Source: Aquabacterium humicola (GTDB lineage Bacteria > Pseudomonadota > Gammaproteobacteria > Burkholderiales > Burkholderiaceae_C). Taken from it: a stretch of 64,000 nt of DNA. Shown here in pieces: positions 44,163 to 61,135 of the stretch. Position numbers and translations under genes: made by a program. Numbering within the stretch: the first letter of the stretch is position 1; each line of letters begins with the position of its first letter. The DNA lies in contig NZ_JARGNB010000008.1 of the NCBI RefSeq assembly GCF_030167915.1, positions 186,001 through 250,000 of the forward strand, read 5' to 3'. A model generated the notes under the pieces. It saw only the letters and a list, made by a program, of their open reading frames with translations, had not been told where the DNA came from and made no database searches.

Positions 44163-46220
44163 TCAGTCCCAGGCCGAGCGCAGTCGCTGCGCGATGTCGA
44201 TCAACGGCACGGCCGGCGCCGCGAGCGCCGGCGGCGCGGGCTCGCAGGCGGCCGGGCCGATGCGGTCGAACAGGTCGGCCACCGCCGGCGGCACGAAGCG
44301 CGTCAGCCCGGCGTAGAGGTGCCGGTCGCCGCGGCGCGTCTGCTGCGTGACGTAGAAGCGCTGCGGCACGACGAGCGCGAGCTGGTGCTTCGCGCGCGTC
44401 ATCGCGACGTAGAGCAGCCGGCGCTCTTCCTCGATCTGCGCCGCGTCGCCGGTGGCCATGTCGGCCGGAATGCAGCCATCGACGACGTTGAGCACGGACA
44501 CCGCGCTCCATTCCTGGCCCTTGGCCGAGTGGATGGTCGACAGGATCAGGTAGTCCTCGTCGAGGTGCGGCGGGCCGGCTTCGTCGCTGGTGGCCTGCGG
44601 CGGGTCCAGCGTCAGCTCGGTCAGGAAGCGCTCGCGCGTGGGCTGCGCGGCGGCCAGGCGCTGCAGCTGCGCGAGGTCGCCCAGGCGCAATGCCGCGTCG
44701 TCCGGATGCAGGCGCTCCAGGTGCGGCTGGTACCAGCGCTGCACGGCCTCGAGCTCCGCCGGCCACGCGCTGCCGTCGCGACGCAGCGCGGCCATCAGCG
44801 CGACGAGCGCGGCGAAGTCCTCGCGCGCGGCGGCCGGCGGCGCGAAGGCGGCCAGCGCGGCCTGCGCATCCACCGCGGCGTCGGTCGCGTCGAGCAGCCT
44901 GCGGGCGGCCGCCGGCCCGATGCCCGGCACCAGCTGCGCGACGCGGAAGCCCGCGAGCCGGCTCTTCGGGTTCTCGGCCCAGCGCAGCACCGCGAGCAGG
45001 TCCTTCACGTGGGCGGCCTCGAGGAATTTCAGGCCGCCGTACTTGACGAAGGGAATGCGCCGCCGCGTCAGCTCCAGCTCCAGCGGCGCGCTGTGCTGGC
45101 TCGAGCGGAACAGCACGGCCTGCGCGGTGAGCTTCACGCCGGCCTCGCGTTGCTCGAGCACGCGGTCGGCCACCCACGTGGCCTGCGCGGCTTCGTCGTC
45201 GACCGTCACGATCTGCGGCCGCACGCCGCCTTCGCGCGCGGTCCACAGCGTCTTCGCGTGCCGCTCGGCGGCCAGCGCGATGACGGCGTTCGACGCGTCG
45301 AGGATCGGCGCGGTCGAGCGGTAGTTGCGCTCCAGCGGAATCACCGTCGTCGCCGGGCCGAACTGCGCGGGGAAGTCGAGGATGTTGCGCACCTCGGCGG
45401 CGCGGAAGCCGTAGATCGACTGCGCGTCGTCGCCGACGACGGTGAGGCCGCGGCCGTCGGGCTTCAGCGCTTGCAGGATCGCGGCCTGCAGGCGGTTGGT
45501 GTCCTGGTACTCGTCGACCAGCACATGCGTGAAGCGCTCGCCGAGCGCACGCGCCAGCGGGACATGCTGCAGCAGCTGGTGCCAGGCCAGCAGCAGGTCG
45601 TCGTAGTCCAGCGTGTGCTGTTCATGCTTGGCGGCGACATAAGCGCGGAACAGGCGCTTCAGCTCCGCTTCCCAGGCGGCACACCAGGGGAAGTGCGTCG
45701 CCAGCGTCGACGCCAGCGGCGCCTGCGCATTGACGCAGCGCGAGTAGACCGCGAGGCAGGTGGCCTTCAGCGGGAAGCGCTCGCGCGTCGCGGCCAGGCC
45801 CAGCTCCTGCCGCACCAGGCCCATCAGGTCCTCGCTGTCGGCACGGTCGGCGATCGTGAAGTGTTCGGCCAGCCCGATCTGCGCCGCATGCTCGCGCAGC
45901 AGGCGCGCACCCAGGCTGTGGAAGGTGCCGGCCCAGGGCAGGGCGGGCGGGCCTTGCGTGGCCCCCAGACCCAGGGCCTGGTGCAGCAGCCGGCCGCTGC
46001 GGCGCTGCATCTCCTGGGCCGCGCGGCGCGAGAAGGTCAGCAGCATCAGGCGCTGCGGATCGGCGCCGGCGAGCACCAGCCGCGCGACACGGGCGGCCAG
46101 GGTCAGCGTCTTGCCGGAGCCCGCGCCGGCGATGACCAGCAGCGGGGCGTCGCCGTGTTCGACGGCCGCGCGCTGCTGCGCATTGAGGGCTTCGAAAGGA
46201 TCGGCCGCCGGAGAGGACAC
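44163..46220 (-). CDS. UvrD/Rep-type ATP-dependent DNA helicase
   Basis: A 685-residue superfamily 1 helicase. Motifs visible in order: QQRAAVEHG (Q motif), Walker A AGAGSGKT (31-38), TFHSLG, DEYQDTN, GDDAQSIYGFR, LERNYRS, TIHSAKGQEW and YVAMTRAKHQL. It is a little shorter than UvrD and lacks the long C-terminal tail. It unwinds DNA 3' to 5', probably in repair or recombination. The start is a GTG at 46220; no ATG is close and the Q motif follows soon. It may complement, not replace, a main uvrD elsewhere. Confidence 0.92.
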   Translation of the reverse strand: MSSPAADPFEALNAQQRAAVEHGDAPLLVIAGAGSGKTLTLAARVARLVLAGADPQRLMLLTFSRRAAQEMQRRSGRLLHQALGLGATQGPPALPWAGTFHSLGARLLREHAAQIGLAEHFTIADRADSEDLMGLVRQELGLAATRERFPLKATCLAVYSRCVNAQAPLASTLATHFPWCAAWEAELKRLFRAYVAAKHEQHTLDYDDLLLAWHQLLQHVPLARALGERFTHVLVDEYQDTNRLQAAILQALKPDGRGLTVVGDDAQSIYGFRAAEVRNILDFPAQFGPATTVIPLERNYRSTAPILDASNAVIALAAERHAKTLWTAREGGVRPQIVTVDDEAAQATWVADRVLEQREAGVKLTAQAVLFRSSQHSAPLELELTRRRIPFVKYGGLKFLEAAHVKDLLAVLRWAENPKSRLAGFRVAQLVPGIGPAAARRLLDATDAAVDAQAALAAFAPPAAAREDFAALVALMAALRRDGSAWPAELEAVQRWYQPHLERLHPDDAALRLGDLAQLQRLAAAQPTRERFLTELTLDPPQATSDEAGPPHLDEDYLILSTIHSAKGQEWSAVSVLNVVDGCIPADMATGDAAQIEEERRLLYVAMTRAKHQLALVVPQRFYVTQQTRRGDRHLYAGLTRFVPPAVADLFDRIGPAACEPAPPALAAPAVPLIDIAQRLRSAWD

Positions 46221-46273
46221 GGGACGTCAGGTCCACCGACCAACCGGCGGCGCGATCAGGGCAGGATCAGGGA

Positions 46274-46546
46274 TCAGCCTTCCGACACGGTGCTCGTCGG
46301 CGCGGAGGAGCCGCCACCGGCCTGCTGCGCCGCCACCGCCTTGCACGACGGATCGCACACCGTCTGCGAACGGCCGAGCAGCTTGCGCATCTTCAGCATC
46401 GCGCGCGGGCGGTGCACGCCGCACAGAAAGCAGGACATCGTCGAGCCGCCGAAGGCGCCGGCCGGCGCGAACGGCGAGCCCGGGGCCTTGCTCTTGTAGC
46501 GCAGACCGTCCGGCTCGATGCGGGTCTTGACCTCTTCCTTGGCCAT
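46274..46546 (-). CDS. small Cys-rich hypothetical protein (possible zinc-binding)
   Basis: A 90-residue soluble protein. The conserved-looking core is TMSCFLCGVHRPRAMLKMRK followed by VCDPSCKA: two CxxC/CxxxC pairs about 27 residues apart, a pattern suited to a zinc ribbon. The N-terminus is charged (KTRIEPDGLRYKSKAPG) and the C-terminus is Gly/Ser-rich. AGGAGGAT-like sequence precedes the ATG at good distance. Similar proteins seem familiar from Burkholderiales, but I know no function. It sits between the helicase and a divergent efflux operon. Confidence 0.72.
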   Translation of the reverse strand: MAKEEVKTRIEPDGLRYKSKAPGSPFAPAGAFGGSTMSCFLCGVHRPRAMLKMRKLLGRSQTVCDPSCKAVAAQQAGGGSSAPTSTVSEG

Positions 46547-46732
46547 CGGGGAATCCTCCTGGGAGACGCTGGGAGAGTGGGCACGGCGCCGGCGAGAGAA
46601 GGCAGGGCTGCGTCGTGCGAACCCGCAAGGATACTGTATGGAAGATCAGCGGGCTCTTAAGGGAAGCCCGAGGCCCTTCGCCGCGTTCGGGATTGCGGTG
46701 CCAAAGCGCCCTCGTCGACTCGTGTCAACATC

Positions 46733-46750
46733 CGGGGTTCCCCGTATAGC
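46733..46750. promoter_or_regulatory. candidate operator and -10 element of the RND efflux operon
   Basis: CGGGGTTCCCCG (46733-46744) is a perfect palindrome with a TT centre, immediately followed by TATAGC, a plausible -10 element 10 bases before the ATG at 46761. No regulator gene is directly beside the operon. Evidence is symmetry and position only. Confidence 0.35.
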
Positions 46751-46760
46751 CAACCGCACC

Positions 46761-47918
46761 ATGATCGAAAAACGACCGGTGCCGCTGCGGCGGCGACCCC
46801 TGCTGCCGTTGTTGTCGCTTGAAGGTTCCCTCGCGATCGCGCTCGTGCTCGCGGCGCTGCTGCTCGCCGCGCGGCCGGCCGGCGCGCAGGCCGCGGCGTC
46901 GGCCAATCCGTCGCCGAATGCGACGTCCGCGCCCGGCCGGGCCGCGCTGACGGTGCAGGCGGCCCTGCCGCAGCGCGCCGAGTGGCCGCTGAAGCTGTCG
47001 GCCGCCGGCACCGTCGGCGCCTGGCAGGAGGCGGTGATCAGCGTCGAGGCCGCGGCCGGCTTCAAGCTCGTCGAGGTGGGGGTGCAGGTGGGCGACACCG
47101 TCAAGCGCGGCCAGCTGCTGGCGCGGCTGTCGACCGACTGGCTCAGCGCCGACGTCGCCGCGACGCGCGCCAGCCTGAAGGAAGCCGAAGCGCTGCACGC
47201 GGAAGCCATCGCCAATGCCGACCGGGCGCGCACGCTGCAGCCCACCGGCGTGCTGAGCCAGCAGCAGACGACGCAGATCCTCACCGCCGAGCAGACCGCC
47301 CGCGCGCGCGTGGAATCGCTGAAGGCGCGGGTGAAGGCCGACGAGGTGCGCCTGGCGCAGACGCGCATCGTCGCGCCCGACGATGGTGTGATCTCCGCGC
47401 GCACGGCCACCGAGGGCGCGATGGCGCAGCCGGGGCAGGAGCTGTTCCGGCTGATCCGCCGCGGCCGGCTCGAGTGGCGCGCCGAGGTGCCGGCGGGCGA
47501 CCTCGTGCGCCTGAAACCTGGGGTCGCCGCAACGGTGACCACCGCCAGCGGCCAGACCGTCAAGGGCACGGTGCGCATGGTGGCGCCGACGGTCGATGCG
47601 CAGACGCGCAACGGCCTCGTCTATGTCGACCTGGCACCCGGCAGCGATGCCAAGCCCGGCATGTTCGTGCGCGGCGATTTCACGTTCGGCTCGTCGCCCG
47701 GCCTGACCTTGCCGCAGAGCGCGGTGCTGCTGCGCGACGGCTTCAGCTACGTGCACCGGCTGGGCACGGACAACCGGGTCACGCTGACGAAGGTGGCGGT
47801 CGGCCGGCGCATCGGCGACCGCGTGGAGATCACCGGCGGCATCACGTCGGATGTGCGCGTCGTCGCGTCGGGCGGCGCGTTCCTCGCCGATGGCGACCTC
47901 GTGAAGGTCGTGCAATGA
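46761..47918 (+). CDS. RND efflux periplasmic adaptor subunit (HlyD/MFP family)
   Basis: A 385-residue membrane fusion protein. A basic N-terminus and hydrophobic segment (about 19-41) anchor or export it; then come the lipoyl half-motifs (GFKLVEVGVQVGDTVKRGQL and RIVAPDDGVISART), an alpha-hairpin between them and beta-barrel and membrane-proximal domains. It links the inner-membrane pump at 47915 to an outer-membrane channel. No outer-membrane factor gene follows, so a shared TolC-like channel is needed. Its stop overlaps the pump's start (ATGA). Confidence 0.92.
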   Translation: MIEKRPVPLRRRPLLPLLSLEGSLAIALVLAALLLAARPAGAQAAASANPSPNATSAPGRAALTVQAALPQRAEWPLKLSAAGTVGAWQEAVISVEAAAGFKLVEVGVQVGDTVKRGQLLARLSTDWLSADVAATRASLKEAEALHAEAIANADRARTLQPTGVLSQQQTTQILTAEQTARARVESLKARVKADEVRLAQTRIVAPDDGVISARTATEGAMAQPGQELFRLIRRGRLEWRAEVPAGDLVRLKPGVAATVTTASGQTVKGTVRMVAPTVDAQTRNGLVYVDLAPGSDAKPGMFVRGDFTFGSSPGLTLPQSAVLLRDGFSYVHRLGTDNRVTLTKVAVGRRIGDRVEITGGITSDVRVVASGGAFLADGDLVKVVQ

Positions 47919-50900
47919 GTGCCGCTGATTCGGCGTCCAACGACGGCCACGGCCACGCCGCGCGGGTCGCCGGCGGCATCAACGTCTCGGCCTGGTCGAT
48001 CCGCAACCCGATCCCGTCGATCCTGCTGTTCCTGCTGCTGACGATCGCCGGCCTGCTGGCCTTCAAGGCCGCGAAGGTGCAGAACTTCCCGGACATCGAC
48101 CTGCCGATGGTCGTGGTCACCGCGTCGCTGCCGGGGGCCGCGCCGGGCCAGATGGAGACCGAGGTCGCGCGCAAGCTGGAGAACTCGATCGCCTCGATCC
48201 AGGGCGTCAAGCACCTCTACACCAACGTCGGCGACGGGCTGGTGACGATCACCGTCGAGTTCCGGCTCGAGAAGCCGGTGCAGGAGGCGGTGGACGACGT
48301 GCGCTCGGCCGTCTCGCGCGTGCGCTCGGACCTGCCGGCCGACCTGCGCGACCCGATCATCGCCAAGGCCGATCTCGCCGGCATGCCGATCCTGACCTAC
48401 ACCGTCGCGTCGAAGAAGATGGACGACGAGGCGCTGTCCTGGTTCGTCGACAACGAGGTGACGAAGGCGCTGCTGGCGGTGCGCGGCGTCGGCGCGGTGG
48501 CGCGGGTCGGCGGCGTCAGCCGCGAGGTGCGCATCGAGCTCGACCCGGCGCGCCTGCTGGCGCTGAACGTCACCGCCGGCGACATCTCGCGCCAGCTGCG
48601 CAACGTGCAGCAGGACGCCTCCGGCGGCCGCGCCGACATCGGCGGCGCGGAGCAGTCGGTGCGCACGGTGGCCACCGTGCAGTCGGCCGGCGAGCTGGCG
48701 CGCATGGAGATCTCCCTGACCGACGGCCGCCGCATCCGGCTCGACCAGGTCGCGACGATCGCCGACACGGTGGCCGAACGCCGCCAGGCCGCCTACCTCG
48801 ACGGCAAGCCGGTGGTCGGCTTCGAGATCTCGCGCTCGCGCGGCGCCGGCGAGATCGAGGTCGCCGATGGCGTGAAGCCGGCGCTCGACGCGCTGAAGGC
48901 CGCGCACCCGGACATCACGATCACCGAGGCCTTCAACTTCGTCGACCCGGCGAAGGAGAACTTCGAAGGCTCGATGATCCTGCTGTACGAAGGCGCGGCG
49001 CTCGCGGTGCTGGTGGTGTGGCTGTTCCTGCGCGACTGGCGCGCGACGCTGGTGGCCGCCGCGGCGCTGCCGCTGTCGGCGATCCCGACCTTCGCGGCGA
49101 TGTACCTGCTGGGCTTCACGCTCAACGGCGTGACCTTGATCTCGCTGTCGCTGGTGGTCGGCATCCTCGTCGACGACGCGATCGTCGAGATCGAGAACAT
49201 CATGCGCCACCTCGCGCAGGGCAAGTCGCCCTACCAGGCGGCGATGGAGGCGGCCGACGAAATCGGCATGGCGGTGATCGCCACCACCTTCACGCTGATC
49301 GCGGTGTTCCTGCCGACGGCCTTCATGACCGGCATCGTCGGCCGCTTCTTCGTGCAGTTCGGCTGGACCGCGGCGATCGCGGTGTTCTTCTCGCTGGTCG
49401 TCGCGCGCATGCTGACGCCGATGATGGCGGCCTACCTGCTGAAGCCGCCGAAGAAGACCGACCGGCGCCCGCGCTGGCTCGAGATCTACGAAGGCTGGGC
49501 CGCCTGGTGCGTGCGCCACCGCTGGTGGACGATGCTCGGCACGCTGGTATTCCTGGTCGGCGCGGTCGCGCTGGTGCCGCTGCTGCCCACCGGCTTCATC
49601 CCGCCGGACGACCTGTCGCAGACCCAGGTCACGCTGACGCTGCCGCCGGGCTCGACGATCCGCCAGACCGAGGCCAGCGCCGAGGCCGCGCTGCAGATCC
49701 TGCGCAAGCACCCGCACGTCAAGCAGGTCTACACCGCGATCGGCGGCGGCAACTCCGGCGCGGACCCGTTCGCCCCGCCGGGCATGGCCGACGTGCGCCG
49801 CGCGACCCTGACGCTGAACCTGACGCCGCGCAAGGAGCGGCCCGGGCTGTCGAAGCAGCAGATCGAGGCGCAGCTGCGCGAGACGCTCGCGGTGCTGCCG
49901 GGCGTGCGCGTGAAGGTGGCCTTCGGCGGGTCGGCCGAGAAGTACATCCTCGTGCTCGCCGGCGAGGACGGTCAGGTGCTCGCCGAGCACGCCAAGGTGG
50001 TCGAGCGCGAGCTGCGTTCGATCCCCGGTATCGGCAGCGTCACCTCGACCTCGAGCCTGCAGCGGCCCGAGCTGATCGTGCGGCCGGACTTCGCGCGCAT
50101 GGCCGACCTCGGCGTCACGTCGGTGGGGCTGGCCGATGCGCTGCGCATCGCCACCGCGGGCGACTACGACCAGGGCCTGGCGAAGCTGAACTTCGCGCAG
50201 CGCCAGGTGCCGGTGGTCGTGCGGCTGCCCGCCGACGCGCGCCAGGACCTCGAGCTGCTGGCGCGGCTGCCGGTGCCCGGCGCCCGCGGGCCGGTGATGC
50301 TGGGCAATGTCGCGACGCTGGCCATCGATGCCGGACCCGCTCAGATTGACCGTTATGACCGCCGCCGCAACGTCAACTTCGAGATCGAGCTGCAGGGGCA
50401 GGCGCTGGGCGACGTCGAGACCCGCGCGATGGCGCTGCCCAGCCTGCAGAACCTGCCGCCCGGCATCACGCGCACCTCGGCCGGCGACGCCGAGGCGATG
50501 GGCGACCTGTTCTCCGGCTTCCTGCTCGCGATGGGCGCCGGCGTGCTGTGCATCTACGTCGTGCTGGTGCTGCTGTTCAAGGACTTCGTGCAGCCGGTGA
50601 CCATCCTCGCGGCGCTGGTGCTGTCGATTCCCGGCGCCTTCCTGGCGCTGTTCGTCACGCACAGCCCGCTGTCGATGCCGTCGCTGATCGGGCTGATCAT
50701 GCTGATGGGCATCGCGACGAAGAACTCGATCCTGCTGATCGACTACGTCGTCATCGCGCGCCGCGACCACGGCCTGAACCGCTGGGACGCGCTGCTCGAT
50801 GCCTGCCGCAAGCGCGCGCGGCCGATCGTGATGACGACGATCGCGATGGGCGCGGGCATGATGCCGATCGCGCTCGGCCTGGGCGTCGACCCGAGCTTCC

Positions 50901-51085
50901 GCTCGCCGATGGCCATCGTCGTGATCGGCGGCCTGATCACCTCGACCTTCCTGAGCCTGCTGGTGATCCCGGTCATCTTCACTTTCGTCGACGACGTGCA
51001 CCACGCCTTCATGAGCCGCTGGCGGCGGCGCTTCGTCCACCCGGCCCCGGCCTCCGGCCCAGGTGCCGCGCCGGCGAGCCGTTAG
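47915..51085 (+). CDS. RND efflux transporter permease subunit
   Basis: A 1056-residue pump with twelve membrane helices and two large periplasmic loops. The proton-relay residues are present: two adjacent aspartates in VVGILVDDAIVEIENIMRH and the lysine in MGIATKNSILLIDYV. The NFPDIDLPMVVVTASLPGA start is common to the AcrB/MexB superfamily. The substrate (drug, dye or solvent; heavy metal less likely) cannot be told. Encoded with its adaptor as a two-gene unit without its own outer-membrane channel. Confidence 0.94.
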   Translation: MSAADSASNDGHGHAARVAGGINVSAWSIRNPIPSILLFLLLTIAGLLAFKAAKVQNFPDIDLPMVVVTASLPGAAPGQMETEVARKLENSIASIQGVKHLYTNVGDGLVTITVEFRLEKPVQEAVDDVRSAVSRVRSDLPADLRDPIIAKADLAGMPILTYTVASKKMDDEALSWFVDNEVTKALLAVRGVGAVARVGGVSREVRIELDPARLLALNVTAGDISRQLRNVQQDASGGRADIGGAEQSVRTVATVQSAGELARMEISLTDGRRIRLDQVATIADTVAERRQAAYLDGKPVVGFEISRSRGAGEIEVADGVKPALDALKAAHPDITITEAFNFVDPAKENFEGSMILLYEGAALAVLVVWLFLRDWRATLVAAAALPLSAIPTFAAMYLLGFTLNGVTLISLSLVVGILVDDAIVEIENIMRHLAQGKSPYQAAMEAADEIGMAVIATTFTLIAVFLPTAFMTGIVGRFFVQFGWTAAIAVFFSLVVARMLTPMMAAYLLKPPKKTDRRPRWLEIYEGWAAWCVRHRWWTMLGTLVFLVGAVALVPLLPTGFIPPDDLSQTQVTLTLPPGSTIRQTEASAEAALQILRKHPHVKQVYTAIGGGNSGADPFAPPGMADVRRATLTLNLTPRKERPGLSKQQIEAQLRETLAVLPGVRVKVAFGGSAEKYILVLAGEDGQVLAEHAKVVERELRSIPGIGSVTSTSSLQRPELIVRPDFARMADLGVTSVGLADALRIATAGDYDQGLAKLNFAQRQVPVVVRLPADARQDLELLARLPVPGARGPVMLGNVATLAIDAGPAQIDRYDRRRNVNFEIELQGQALGDVETRAMALPSLQNLPPGITRTSAGDAEAMGDLFSGFLLAMGAGVLCIYVVLVLLFKDFVQPVTILAALVLSIPGAFLALFVTHSPLSMPSLIGLIMLMGIATKNSILLIDYVVIARRDHGLNRWDALLDACRKRARPIVMTTIAMGAGMMPIALGLGVDPSFRSPMAIVVIGGLITSTFLSLLVIPVIFTFVDDVHHAFMSRWRRRFVHPAPASGPGAAPASR

Positions 51086-51118
51086 CGATCGCGGTGCACG
51101 CGGTGCCCGGCGCAGGCG

Positions 51119-52090
51119 CTAGGCCTCGTCGGGCGCCAGCGGTGCTCCGGGCGCCTCGTGCGCCGCCGCGAGCAGCCATTGCCGGAAGGTCGCGATCGCG
51201 GGCTTGCCGTCGGTGACGGCCGGGCACACGAGGTAGTAGCGCCGCGGGTCGCATTCGATGCCGGGGAAGGGCTGCACCAGCGTGCCGGCGTCCAGCGCCT
51301 CCTGCACCACCGGCCGCGTGCCGATCGCCACGCCCAGCCCGCGCGTGGCCGCCTGCAGCGTGAAGTGCAGGTTGTCGAAGGTCAGGCCCTGGGTGGCGTC
51401 CAGGTCCTGCACGCGCGCGGCGGCCAGCCAGTCCTGCCACGCGCCGGGCGTGGAACGCGCATGCAGCAGCGTGTGGCGGCGCAGGTCGGCCGGCTTCCTC
51501 AGCGGCCGGGCACGCAGCAGCGCCGGGCTGCACACCGGGAACTTGGTCTCGTCCAGGAACGGGTGGACCGCCATCTCCTGCCAGTCGCGGCGCCGCTGCA
51601 GCGTGCGCAGGGCCGCGTCGTCCAGGCAGCGGATCGAGGCGTCGAAGCTGCGGTGGTCGAACTCGCGCACGTCGCCGGCCGTGGCCACGCGCACGTCGAT
51701 GTCGGGGTGCGCGTGGCAGAACGAGCCCAGCCGCGGGATCAGCCAGCGCACCGCGAAGGTGGCCGTCGCTTCGATCGTCAGCGAGGCCCGCCGCGTGGGC
51801 TGAATCAGCTGCTCGGTGGCCAGCGCCATGCCATCCAGGGCCGCCTGCAGGGGTGCCGCATACCGGCGCCCGGGCTCGGTCAGCGCGATGCGCCGGCCCT
51901 GGCGCTCGATCAGCCTGACGCCCAGCTGCGCCTCCAGCGCCTTCACCTGGTGGCTGACGGCCCCGTGCGTGACGCTGAGCTCCTCGGCCGCCAGCGTCAC
52001 GCTGCCGTGATGGGCCACGGCCTCGAAGGCACGCAACATCTGCAGCGAGGGCAGGCGCCGCCGCGGACGTCTGGTGTGAGCTGGATTCAC
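51119..52090 (-). CDS. LysR-family transcriptional regulator (GcvA-like)
   Basis: A 323-residue LysR regulator. The helix-turn-helix is at about 14-75 (LQMLRAFEAVAHHGSVTLAA, then AVSHQVKALEAQLGVRLIER) and resembles GcvA. The effector domain contains FDASIRCLDD and GLGVAIGTRPVVQEAL. It is divergent from the HAD phosphatase gene with 84 bp between starts and may control it. It is convergent with the efflux operon. Confidence 0.9.
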   Translation of the reverse strand: MNPAHTRRPRRRLPSLQMLRAFEAVAHHGSVTLAAEELSVTHGAVSHQVKALEAQLGVRLIERQGRRIALTEPGRRYAAPLQAALDGMALATEQLIQPTRRASLTIEATATFAVRWLIPRLGSFCHAHPDIDVRVATAGDVREFDHRSFDASIRCLDDAALRTLQRRRDWQEMAVHPFLDETKFPVCSPALLRARPLRKPADLRRHTLLHARSTPGAWQDWLAAARVQDLDATQGLTFDNLHFTLQAATRGLGVAIGTRPVVQEALDAGTLVQPFPGIECDPRRYYLVCPAVTDGKPAIATFRQWLLAAAHEAPGAPLAPDEA

Positions 52091-52174
52091 GAATGAGCCG
52101 GCACGGAATTCGATGGTTCGCCCATTGTGGCGTCGCTAGAGTGCGGCCAATCAACCCGTGAACTGAATTCATCG

Positions 52175-52897
52175 ATGAAGCGCGCGATCCTCTTCGACAT
52201 GGACGGCACCCTGGTGGACAACATGGCGTTCCACACGACGTCCTGGGTGCAGTTCTTCGCGTCGCGAGGGCGGCAGATCGACCCGCAGGCGTTCTTCCGG
52301 CGCACCACCGGCCGGCATGCCGCGGAAATCCTGCGCGACTGGCTGGACGGCGGCCTCTCCGATGCCGAATGCGAGGCCCTGACCGAAGTGAAGGAGGGGC
52401 TCTACCGCAGGCTCTACGCACCGCACCTGAAGCCCCTGGCGGGCCTGGAGGCGTTCATCGCGCAGGCGCGGGCGCAGGGGGTGCGCCTGGCCGTGGGCAC
52501 CGCGGCGCCGCCTTCGAACGTGCGCTTCACGCTCGATGGCCTGGGCCTGCGCGATCACTTCGACGCCGTTGTCGGCGCGGCCGACGTTCAACGCGGCAAG
52601 CCGGACCCCGAGGTGTTCCTGAAGGCGGCGCAGGCCTGTGGCGCCGAGCCGCGCGACTGCATCGTCATCGAGGATGCGCCATTGGGCCTGGAAGCGGCCC
52701 GCCGCGCCGGCATGCGCGCCGTGGCGCTCACCACCACGATGCCGGCCGAGGACTTCAAGGCGTTCGATCACCTGATCGCGGTCGCCGCCGACTACCGCGG
52801 CCTGAGCCCGGAAAGCCTGTTTGCGCGGGCATGGACCACCTCGCCGGATGCTGGCACCATCGCTGGCGCCGGTCCGCCGGGCCGGCACGGGGAGTGA
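52175..52897 (+). CDS. HAD-superfamily hydrolase (beta-phosphoglucomutase-like)
   Basis: A 240-residue phosphatase. Motif I is [12 protein letters not shown] (nucleophile and acid-base aspartates), motif II lies in AVGTAAPPS, motif III lysine in [13 protein letters not shown] and motif IV in [14 protein letters not shown]. The helical cap sits between motifs I and II. It acts on a small phosphorylated substrate, perhaps a sugar phosphate. The ATG at 52175 is picked because motif I follows at once. It ends 19 bases before the sensor kinase gene. Confidence 0.9.
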   Translation: MKRAILFDMDGTLVDNMAFHTTSWVQFFASRGRQIDPQAFFRRTTGRHAAEILRDWLDGGLSDAECEALTEVKEGLYRRLYAPHLKPLAGLEAFIAQARAQGVRLAVGTAAPPSNVRFTLDGLGLRDHFDAVVGAADVQRGKPDPEVFLKAAQACGAEPRDCIVIEDAPLGLEAARRAGMRAVALTTTMPAEDFKAFDHLIAVAADYRGLSPESLFARAWTTSPDAGTIAGAGPPGRHGE

Positions 52898-52916
52898 CAC
52901 GAGAAAGGCCGCATCG

Positions 52917-55148
<2,232 letters not shown>

Positions 55149-55150
55149 CC

Positions 55151-55171
55151 GGCCGGCGTGCGGCGCCGGCC
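55151..55171. terminator. GC hairpin between two convergent kinase genes
   Basis: Perfect 8-bp arms GGCCGGCG and CGCCGGCC with a five-base loop start three bases after the rightward kinase's stop and 13 bases from the leftward one's. It may serve both genes as a terminator-like structure, but there is no T-run. Confidence 0.4.
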
Positions 55172-55183
55172 CGCTGCGCCCCC

Positions 55184-57172
<1,989 letters not shown>

Positions 57173-57237
57173 GCAGCGGCTCCCGCCCCGCGGAACTGCT
57201 GGCGGGGCGCCAGCAGCTTAGCGCGATCGCCGTGGCA

Positions 57238-59466
<2,229 letters not shown>

Positions 59467-59483
59467 CGGCAGGTCCGTCGTCT

Positions 59484-60220
<737 letters not shown>

Positions 60221-60224
<4 letters not shown>

Positions 60225-61135
60225 GCCGACCGCCTCCAGCGCAGCGACGCCAGCCCGCCCGGCAGGTACAGCACGCACAGGATCAGCAGCACGCCCAGCA
60301 CCATCATGTACAGCTGCGGCAGCTGCAGGCGCAGTGTCTCCGCGAGCAGCGAGAAGACCACCGCGGCGAGCACCGGCCCCCACAGCGTGGTCGCGCCGCC
60401 GATCAGCGCGATCAGCACGGTCTGGAAGCCGATGAACGGATTGAAGACGGTGTGCGGGTCGATGTAGGTCCAGCGCACGGCCATCGCGGCGCCCGCCGCG
60501 CCGGCGAAGGCGGCCGTCAGCGCGAAGCCGGCGATCTTCACCAGCCGGGTGTTCACTCCCAGCGTCTGCGCACGCTGCTCGTCGGCGCCGATGCCGGCGA
60601 GCGCGAGGCCGAAGCGGCTCGAGCGCACGGCGATCGCCGTCACCAGGGCCGCCACCGCGATGATCAGCACCGTGACGTAGACGACGATCGGCTCGGGCAC
60701 GACCGCCAGCACGCGGCCGACGGTGCCGGCCACCTGCTTCTCGCCGTAGGTCACCGCATGGCGGATCAGCTCCGTCATGCCGAAGGTCAGCACCGCGAAG
60801 TAGGTGCCGCGCAGGTGCAGCACCGCGCTGCCCATGATCGCCGCCACCCCGGCCGCGGCGGCCGCGCCGGTGAGGATCAGCAGCGGCCACGGCAGCTTGT
60901 CCAGCCCCAGCGCGCAGACGTAGGCGCCGATGCCGAAGAAGGCCGAGGTGGCGAGCGACAGGTAGCGCGTCGCGCCGCAGAAGGTCGACCAGCTCGACGC
61001 CAGCGCGGCGTACATCAGGCAGCTCAGGGCGAGCGAGGTGATGAAGTCGCCGGCATACGCCGGCAGCGCCAGCAGCCAGCCGGCGGCGCCGGCGATCAGC
61101 AGCGCATCGCGCCTCGTCGTGGGGCTCAGCGTCAT
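60221..61135 (-). CDS. livM: LivM-type branched-chain amino acid ABC transporter permease
   Basis: A 304-residue inner-membrane permease with about eight to ten helices. The family segments GATRYLSLATSAFFGIGAYV and LRGTYFAVLTFGMTELIRH, and the ATPase-contacting stretch RSSRFGLALAGIGADEQRAQ are clear. It forms the translocation path with LivH. Overlaps livH (ATGA at 61132-61135) and livG. Confidence 0.92.

Noticed and set aside
47747-51040. A 1097-codon open frame on the minus strand
   Set aside because: Antisense to the RND pump; His/Arg/Asp-rich with no motif.
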